Assembly (NCBI GenBank): GCA_020849535.1
Contig: JADLGB010000176.1
Span: forward strand, 1 to 42,003
Source: Candidatus Hydrogenedentota bacterium
GTDB taxonomy: Bacteria > Hydrogenedentota > Hydrogenedentia > Hydrogenedentales > SLHB01
DNA length: 42,003 nucleotides
Direction of reading: 5' to 3'
Shown here: piece after piece, positions 30,336-38,100 of the stretch
How positions within the stretch are numbered: position 1 is the first letter of the stretch
Layout: the number at the start of each line of letters is the position of its first letter
Translations under genes and position numbers: made by a program
The notes under the pieces: generated by a model
Told to the model about the DNA's origin: nothing
The model's database searches: none
The model's input: the letters and a program-made list of their open reading frames with translations, nothing else

Positions 30336-32666
30336 CTATTCGATGAAGCCGTGAAATCGCCCCATGTAATATGGCAGCAAGTAGAAGGTCCCTTCATGTT
30401 CGGACCAGCCGTCGTCTTCTTTGGCATCGAGTTTGAAACCGTCGCGGTCCTGACGGACATGGCTGCGCTCCTCGATGGGTAACGCCTTGCGATCCACCTT
30501 GGACCAGCCCACATCGGGTTCCTGGGTGGGTGTCGGGTCGATCTCGACATCCAGCCGGTGACTGTTCTTCATCTCCCACCCGATGAGTTCCAGGGGCATG
30601 CCCCTCAGGGTATCCAGGCTGTCGGGGGTGGCCGGGTCAAACGACGCAAAGCGTTTGGCATACTGCTTCGCGTAGGGGCCCGACGCGGGGAAGGCGTTGT
30701 CGAAATAGCCCTCTTGGGCCAGCGATGCGAAGCGTTGGGCGCACCCACCGTAGGCGACGTTCCAGAAGGGGTTCTTCTGCCGGCTGATGAACTGCCAGAA
30801 GTCTTCGAGACTCTGGCGATAGAGCAACAGCAACTCGGGGTCCTTCTCGTACTGCATCAGCGGGTAGAAGCAGAGCAGGCCGAGATTGTTGTCCCAGGGA
30901 ACGACGTTGGCTGGGGGGAAGGTGGGTCTTGGCATCATCGTATTGATGTGATACTGGTGCTGGTCTCGGAGCATCCTCGCGGTATCGGCATACTTCGGAT
31001 CGCCCGTGACATGATCGGCAACGGCCAGCATGCCGAGCATCATCATGGAATTCAGCCCGCGCTGCGGCCAGCCGTTCTCCGAATTGAGGAAGTCGGGTCC
31101 AAAGCGCCCCCACCGCGTGGGCGTGCCGTCGTGATCGACGAGATTGAACCCATTGCGGATGAGATGGTCGGTAATGTCCCGGACCACTTCACGCACCGGC
31201 GCCTTCTCTTTTTCCGACTCCGCGGCGAGATCGTAATACACCGCATAGAAGAAGTAGTGGCCGGCGAGTTCATCGGAACTGGTGTCGCACTTCCACAGGT
31301 ACTTTCCGTCTTCGCTGGTGACGAACCGAGGCGTGATAAGTTTCCAGAAGGGGTCCACCTCGCGGTGTTTGCGGTTGGAGGCGTCGTTGTGGATTTCGTT
31401 GACTGGCTCGTGCCAGTCGATGGGGATCAGTACACGTGCGGGGAAGCCTTTCATTGATTCGGGGACGACGTCCACGAGGCGTTTGCACGCATCGAAACTG
31501 CGCTTCGCGAGAGCCTTCGCCGCGGGGTCCTTTGTCACCGCATAGCGGAAGGCCATGGCGGCGCCGTAGCAGGCCGTGTAGAGTCCGTCATTGTCCGTGA
31601 TGGCCGGTTGCGCGCTGGTCACGTCCCCACGGCGTTCGAGACGCCAGTTTGTGATGTATCCATCACGGTTGTGGCGCGTTTCGACCTGCTCGTTGAACCA
31701 CGCCGCCTTGGACTCGAGCGTCATGGTTTGGCGTCGAATGTGGCTGATCCCTCCGTTCGTGGTAATCCACGCGGAACCATCCGGTTCGACGGTAATGCTG
31801 AACACGTGATCGGTTGGCAGCCAGCGCAGCCCCGCGCGATAGGACCAATGAGTGCCGTCGAAGCGAATGGCCCCGCGCTCCGTGCCAAACCAGATGACGC
31901 CGTCTTCGCCAGGCGCCGCACAGGTGAAATGATCGTATGGCAGCCCTTCGCTTCCCGTGTACAGATGCCAGACGTCTCCATCGCGCACGCCGACGCCGAG
32001 GTCACACCCAAACCACAAGCGGCCCTTCGTATCGAAAGCCAGTGCGCTAACGTTCCGCGGGTTCCAGGAGTACCTGGCGTCCGATGGATGCAGTGCCTTG
32101 AAGCGGCCCTTGGCGCCTTCTCGCAGATAGAGGCCATCTTTAGCGCCCACCGCGATGGCGCCGTTCGGTCCTGCTGCGACGGACAGGATGCCGGCATTTG
32201 ATTCAAAGACGACCCTGAGCTTCTTGACACGCTCCCACACCTTGGCCGAGGTCGCGACGACCTCCCCACCCTCAGGACAAAGTGCGGCATCGATGATGCG
32301 GTTCTCTTCCACGGACTGATTGTCGTCCGATCGATAAGCGCGTCCCGAAGCGCTGGCCACGAGGCTGTGCTGAGGCGAATCCGACACATGCTTGTCAAAA
32401 GGGCCCGGCACACGCCATTGCGAGCCGTCGAATTCCAGCAGCTCGAGGTTCTCGAGCGTGCTGATGGCCGCCGCGACGATTCGTCCGTCGTCAAGACGCG
32501 CGACCCGGGTGACATGGGACAACGTCTCGCCATCCGGCGACGTATCGGGGAGTCCGTCGCCGAAGGTGTAACTCGTTCGTGTTTCCTGCGAGAAGGGCTG
32601 GGTCAGAATGCTCTGCGCGTGGACGTTTGCCGCGAAGAGGACGGCCAGTATACCGATGAATCGCAT
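30336..32666 (-). CDS. Secreted two-component-type propeller protein fused to a helical (alpha/alpha) domain
   Basis: 776 residues from the ATG at 32666 (AAGGAG upstream), which opens a signal peptide (MRFIGILAVLFAANVHAQS). The frame could start at 32816, but the extra residues are Arg-rich. Residues about 20-330 carry repeats such as ALAFDTKGRLWFGCDLGVGV, GEDGVIWFGTERGAIRFDG and VEPDGSAWITTNGGISHI. These are the Reg_prop blades usually found as periplasmic sensors of hybrid kinases. No kinase follows. Instead about 350-776 is helical (TDNDGLYTACYGAAMAFRYA, LNSMMMLGMLAVADHVTGD), resembling an alpha/alpha-toroid glycan-active domain. It may bind and process a polysaccharide. It lies 109 bases downstream of pbpC. 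Catalytic residues cannot be named. Confidence 0.7.
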   Translation of the reverse strand: MRFIGILAVLFAANVHAQSILTQPFSQETRTSYTFGDGLPDTSPDGETLSHVTRVARLDDGRIVAAAISTLENLELLEFDGSQWRVPGPFDKHVSDSPQHSLVASASGRAYRSDDNQSVEENRIIDAALCPEGGEVVATSAKVWERVKKLRVVFESNAGILSVAAGPNGAIAVGAKDGLYLREGAKGRFKALHPSDARYSWNPRNVSALAFDTKGRLWFGCDLGVGVRDGDVWHLYTGSEGLPYDHFTCAAPGEDGVIWFGTERGAIRFDGTHWSYRAGLRWLPTDHVFSITVEPDGSAWITTNGGISHIRRQTMTLESKAAWFNEQVETRHNRDGYITNWRLERRGDVTSAQPAITDNDGLYTACYGAAMAFRYAVTKDPAAKALAKRSFDACKRLVDVVPESMKGFPARVLIPIDWHEPVNEIHNDASNRKHREVDPFWKLITPRFVTSEDGKYLWKCDTSSDELAGHYFFYAVYYDLAAESEKEKAPVREVVRDITDHLIRNGFNLVDHDGTPTRWGRFGPDFLNSENGWPQRGLNSMMMLGMLAVADHVTGDPKYADTARMLRDQHQYHINTMMPRPTFPPANVVPWDNNLGLLCFYPLMQYEKDPELLLLYRQSLEDFWQFISRQKNPFWNVAYGGCAQRFASLAQEGYFDNAFPASGPYAKQYAKRFASFDPATPDSLDTLRGMPLELIGWEMKNSHRLDVEIDPTPTQEPDVGWSKVDRKALPIEERSHVRQDRDGFKLDAKEDDGWSEHEGTFYLLPYYMGRFHGFIE

Positions 32667-32775
32667 GGTGCTCCTTGCGCGGTGCTCGCGGCGTGCGGTA
32701 CGCCGTGGCGTTCGATGAATTGCACGTGACGCGATAATAGCGGCGGGTGACACGAAAATCGAGGCGGCTGGCGCC

Positions 32776-35103
32776 TCAGTTGCGGAAATGCTGGGGAGAG
32801 TATGGCTGCGAGACACTGAACTGCACCGTGTCCAGTTCGCCCGCGGGGGTCATGCAGGTGAGGGTATGCCGGCCCTCGCTCAGGTCAAGAAACAGTTCCT
32901 TACCCGGTTCCGACGAACCGAGGAATCGCTCATCGAGATACCAGTGCAGGATACTGGAAGCATCCACGGACGCGCGTAGTTTCAGCCGGTCGGCGTTGGC
33001 CTCCCGCGTGAGCACGAAGTCCGCCTGGTTGGAAGGCGCGAGGATCCGCAGACCCTTTGCGCTGGATTCGCCACCGGTATTGGGCGTCCTGGGCGATTCG
33101 ACTCGCGCCAAGTCCCAACCTTTCGCGCCAGCGGGCCAGCGCTCGAAAGTCTTTTCGGAACCGTCTGTACGCGGGTAGTGGACGTCGCAGGTCCGGTTGA
33201 GATACTGGCCCGTTGGGAGCAGGGCCGTCGTGGACCGCTTGCACCACTTCGACACAGGAAGGCCGCTCGCGGCACAGACCGTCACCTCGCGCAGGCCGCC
33301 CTTCACGTCCGGCCACACTCGGCCCGGCTGCGGTGGGAGGGAGCGGAACACGCGCGCGGCCAACGGCAGTGCGGCGCGCGAACCGACCAGCAGGCTTGAG
33401 GCCTTGCCGTCGTTGTTTCCCAGCCACACCGCGACGACGTATTGGCTGTTGAAGATGAAAGTCCACGCGTCGTGGAGGCCAGTCGAGGTCCCCGTCTTCC
33501 AGCAGACGCGCGGTGTGTACCCCACCGCCTGCACGATGTCGCGATGGAACTCGGAAGGCAACGGCTGTTCAAGCATGCGGTAGACGTCGAGACAGGTGTC
33601 GCGCGAAAGCACCGGGCGCGCGGGTGCCGATGCTTCGCCTGCTACTTCGCGCAGCGCGCGATGCTCGCCCAGGTTCGCCAGCATGCAATACGCGGACGCC
33701 ATCTGGTCGAGCCGCACTTCACAGTTGCCCAGCGTAAGGCCGAGCCCATAGTAATCGGCGGAGCGGGTGAGCGTGGTCAGCCCGATGCCGTGCAGGAACT
33801 CGTAGAGGGGCGTCGTGCCTATGCGATTGAGCACCATGACTGCGGGCACATTGAGAGATCGCTGCAGCGCATAGGAGGCCGAGACAAGCCCGCGGTACTT
33901 CCCGTCGTAGTTTTCGGGATTGTAGAGGCCGTAATCCAGCGAATCGTCGAGCAGCATTTCCGAAGAATAGAGGAGATCCTGTTCGATGGCGAGTGCGTAG
34001 GTAAATGGCTTGAGCGCCGAGCCCGGCGAACGCGCCGCGCGCGTGGCATCGACTTGTCCTCCGCCCGGCGTGCGGAAGAAGTCCGCCGACCCTGCCCGCG
34101 CCAGCACCGACGCCGTGGGCACGTCCACGACGATCATGGCCGCGTTGGTGATCTGATTGTCAAAGGTCTTCAGCGCGTCCGTCATCGCGCGCTCGGCGAG
34201 GGCTTGAACATCAAGGTCCAACGTCGTGGTAACGTGCTGCTCCGCTTCGATGCGACCCCGAATGCGCATGGCCAAGTGTGGCGCGGACTGCGGAAACGCA
34301 TGCCACTCGACGTCCAGTGGTTGGCCCGAGGCGCGCTCGCAGTCTCCCGCGTCGATCAGGCCCTCGTCCCGCATGCGGGCGAGCACGTAGTTCCTGCGCG
34401 CGAGTGCATTCTCTGGATTCTTGAGCGGCATGAGTCCGCCGGGCGATTTGGGCAGGCCCGCCAGTAGCGCCGCTTCGGACAGCGTCAGCTCCTTTGCCGG
34501 CTTCCCAAAATAGCGCCGCGCTGCCGCCTCACATCCGACAAGGTTGAGTCCGTACGGCGCGGTGTTGAGATACGTGCGCAGGATTTCGTCCTTCGTGGCG
34601 TGCCGTTCAAGACGCAGCGCCTGGATGGCCTGCCATGCCTTGCCCGCGATCGTGCGCGAGGGCGGTCCGTTCTGTTTGACCACTTGCATGGTCAAGGTCG
34701 AAGCGCCCGAACGCACACCGAGGCCGCGTACATTCTGAAGCACCGCGCGGCCCACTGCGACGGTGTCCACGCCGTGATGACTGCGGAAACGCTGGTCCTC
34801 CGTGGCTATCGTGGCCTTGACGAGGTAGGGACTAATCGCGTCGAGTTCGCGCGGGAAGAGCCACTGTTCTTCATCGTTCAGGAAGGCGTAGAGAAGCCGC
34901 CCGTTCCGATCGAACAGTTCTCCAGAGGCGTCCACGCTCATGAAAGGTGCAGGGTCCATCGGCCACAGGAGCAGACTGGCAAGCGCCAGCACCGGCATGG
35001 CACACAGCGCCGCCAGCACCAACGTGTAGCGGCGAAGCGCGCGCGCCACGCGCCGCAGGCCTTTCAAGGCGCGCAAGCCTGTTTCACCTGCTCCCTGTAT
35101 CAC
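32776..35103 (-). CDS. pbpC: Penicillin-binding protein 1C (bifunctional transglycosylase/transpeptidase)
   Basis: 775 residues. One TM (about 27-48) is followed by a GT51 transglycosylase with the catalytic Glu in EDQRFRSHHGVD (E102) and GASTLTMQVVKQ (133-144). The transpeptidase has SALK (S362-K365), SLN (416-418) and KTGTS (536-540). A C-terminal BiPBP_C beta domain (about 690-775) is present, as in E. coli PBP1C. It polymerises and may cross-link peptidoglycan in the periplasm. The start is a GTG at 35103, 11 bases after the stop of the alpha-2-macroglobulin gene, with GAGGCG upstream. Pairing with that gene is a known conserved arrangement (E. coli yfhM-pbpC). Confidence 0.94.
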   Translation of the reverse strand: MIQGAGETGLRALKGLRRVARALRRYTLVLAALCAMPVLALASLLLWPMDPAPFMSVDASGELFDRNGRLLYAFLNDEEQWLFPRELDAISPYLVKATIATEDQRFRSHHGVDTVAVGRAVLQNVRGLGVRSGASTLTMQVVKQNGPPSRTIAGKAWQAIQALRLERHATKDEILRTYLNTAPYGLNLVGCEAAARRYFGKPAKELTLSEAALLAGLPKSPGGLMPLKNPENALARRNYVLARMRDEGLIDAGDCERASGQPLDVEWHAFPQSAPHLAMRIRGRIEAEQHVTTTLDLDVQALAERAMTDALKTFDNQITNAAMIVVDVPTASVLARAGSADFFRTPGGGQVDATRAARSPGSALKPFTYALAIEQDLLYSSEMLLDDSLDYGLYNPENYDGKYRGLVSASYALQRSLNVPAVMVLNRIGTTPLYEFLHGIGLTTLTRSADYYGLGLTLGNCEVRLDQMASAYCMLANLGEHRALREVAGEASAPARPVLSRDTCLDVYRMLEQPLPSEFHRDIVQAVGYTPRVCWKTGTSTGLHDAWTFIFNSQYVVAVWLGNNDGKASSLLVGSRAALPLAARVFRSLPPQPGRVWPDVKGGLREVTVCAASGLPVSKWCKRSTTALLPTGQYLNRTCDVHYPRTDGSEKTFERWPAGAKGWDLARVESPRTPNTGGESSAKGLRILAPSNQADFVLTREANADRLKLRASVDASSILHWYLDERFLGSSEPGKELFLDLSEGRHTLTCMTPAGELDTVQFSVSQPYSPQHFRN

Positions 35104-35114
35104 GTTGCTTCGCC

Positions 35115-38100
35115 TCAGCGTTGCACCACCTCGATCGTGCCGGCTTCGCCGCGTCCGTGTACCGATGCGTCATACATGCATTCGGCTTCCGCCGCGGGAT
35201 ACTGATACGTCCCCGGCGTGATGGCTCGCACCACGTAGAAGAACTCGTGCACGCCCCGCTCCAACGCATCAAACGCGGCGACCAACCGGTCATCGCGAAT
35301 CTCAAGGAACGACGGCGTTACTGCGTCCCCGAATGGTCCTGTTGGAATCGCATCGGACTCCAGGCGCGGATTCTCGATCTCGAACCCCGCGGGAATGAGG
35401 TCGGCTACGACGAGGTTCTTCACGTCTTGCTCGCAATTCAACTTGAATCCAATGACATAGCTGTCAGACTGCCGGTAAGCGGTGCCGTCAAAGGCCTCGC
35501 CCTTGCCGGTGTACATGCTGCGCGTGACCGTGATCTTCTCCGCGAAGGCGGGCAGCACCGGATTCTCCGGCACTCCGCCGATGGTCGCATTGACGTAGAT
35601 TGTCGTTCCGCCGGTATTGGCAATCGTAAACGAGCCGTTCGCGCCTTGATGTGTCCCTTGGTACACCTTCTCTCCGGCGACACCTGCTTCGCCCTTGGGT
35701 CCCTTGATGGTCGCGGCCGCCTTGCTGAGGTTCGCCGCGATATTGCTCAAGTAAGTGCCGAGCGATGACACGATAAACGCGGTCTCCTGCGTGTTGCCGT
35801 GGCGGTGGTCATGGAGAAACGCGATCAGCTTGTCCGCTTTTTCGGCGATCGCCCTCTGCTCGCCTTTCATCTGAGTCAACGCCATCAGCTCCACGGCGGT
35901 GCTGCGGATATCGCTGTTTAGCGTGCCGTCCGGCTCGGTCACGGAGTAGGGCTCACTCGGCACACTCGACATATAGAGCTTCACGCGGTCCGTGTCCTGC
36001 GTGTTCTGCGCGAGCGCCGCGGCCAGCATGAGCCGCGCGGGACGCGGCAGCGCCACGTCGTCAAAACGCCGGATCTGTTTGATGGCCTCGAGGTCGCCGC
36101 CCAGCGCGAGCACGTAGATCGCGTAAGCCCGTGCGTAGAGCGATGACGTGGTCGTCTGTGACCAGTCCTCCGATATCCCGCGCACGTACTTCCGCAGCGC
36201 CTCGTAGTTCTTTTCCGGCAGCGGATAGTCGCGGCCGTTCTTCACGAGCGTGAGGAAGTGCAGGGCATATACCGATCCGTATGGGTAGGGCGACGTTGCA
36301 CCTGGCCAGAAGCCGAGCCCGCCGGTGTCTGTCTGCATCGAGAACAGGCGGTCGATGCCCGCTTGCAGGTAACCGTCAACCTTCTGTTCCTTGCTCAGAG
36401 CAATCGCCGTCAAGTCCGCGCTCTTCTTGAGCAGGTACATCGGCATCAGGCGCGACGTGGTTTGTTCGACGCAGCCGTAGGGATACTGCACGACGTACTT
36501 GAGCGCTTCCTGCAAGCGGAACTGCGGATTTCCGCTGACGCTCACATCGATCTCCACGCGGGCGTCATCCACGAATTGCGTGTTCTTGATGGTCACGCTT
36601 TCGCCCGGCTTGAGTGCGTGCAATTCGTGATGCGTCTGGAACGCCGCGGGTGTCCGCACGGGCACCGGCGCGTTCTCTTCAAGTCTCTGAAGCTCCGCGC
36701 CTGCCGCGTCTTTGAACACCGCGGTCCAGCGGATGAGGCCTTGACCAATGGCCTCCGCGGCCGCGAAATCGGCAAGCAGCGTGGCCTCGCCGTGCGCGGG
36801 CACTTCGAGGTCGCGTGTGCCGGTGACCGCTACAAGCGTGCCTTCGGATGCCCAGCTCACGGTTGCCGTGCACGGCGCGTCGGTGTTGTTGAACAGTACC
36901 GCGCGGCATGCCGAGCGGTCGCCTGGCAGCAGGAAGCGCGGCATGCTGGTCCGCAGTGTGTAGGGACGCCGCACGTAGACATACCCGGTCTGCGCGCCTG
37001 TCGCTTGCGCCGAAGCGGCCACCGCCACGAGGCGCAACTGGCCCGAGAACTCAGGCACGTCCATCGTCACCGTGGCGCGTCCTTCCGCGTCCGTGCGGAC
37101 GAGGCCGGACCACAGCGCCACGGGCTTGATCCAGTTCTCATCGACGGCCGCCGCGCGTTTGCCCAGCAACGCTTCCAGGTCGCCGCCGATGGGCGTCTTC
37201 TCGAAGTCATAGGCGACCTTGTCGTAGTAGTGGGCGCGGCGATAGTCGGCGCTGCGCGGACGCGACAAGTATTTGACTGGGTCCGGACTCTCGTAACCGG
37301 TGATGGAGTGAATGCCCTCGTCCACCGCTGCGAGTGTCAGTTCGACAGACGCGGGCTTGCCCTCGCCGTCTTTCGTCTCCACAAGAAACTGCGCCTGTTG
37401 CGCGGGCCGAATCTCTTCCGGGAGATTCGGGAACGCAATCACGACCGCACGCCGTGGGTCTACCACGTTCACGGATTGCATTGCGAAACTCGAGAAGGGA
37501 TAGACCTGGTCGCGGCCTTGTTGAATCGCGTGCACGACTGTGGCCTGGATCCACACGTTGGGAGACTGATCGCGCGTGAGCATGAAGCGGGCCGTGCCGG
37601 CGCCGTCCTTGATCTCGACCGTCTCGATCCGCTGGATCTCTTCACCTTGAATGACCACGAACCCCTTGCCGTCAAATGGCGCCTCGATACGCACGGTCGC
37701 CTCTTCTCCAACCGTGTACTTCTCTTTGTCCATCGTGAGCTTGATCAAGCTCGGGCGCGCCGCGTCGACGAGATTCACGTCGCCGCCGTAGGAATAGAAG
37801 GACAGCGTGCTGTATTGCGGCGTGGCCTCGGAATGGACCCGCACGCGGTAGTAGCCATAGTTGCCGAACTCGAAGGTCGTGGCACCCTTGCCTCCCGTCA
37901 TCGGCACGTCGCGGGTCTCCACTGTCTCGAAGGACTCCGACCAGTTCGGCTGGTGGTAGTCGTAGTAGCGGCGCACGTAATAGTTCCACACCTGCTTTTC
38001 GAGCGTGACCTTCACGGTCGCCAAGTCCGCGGGCGCGCCATCCGGTTTGATGGCCGCCACGTTCACCTCCACGCCCTTGCCGCTTTCCGGCGTCACCGCG

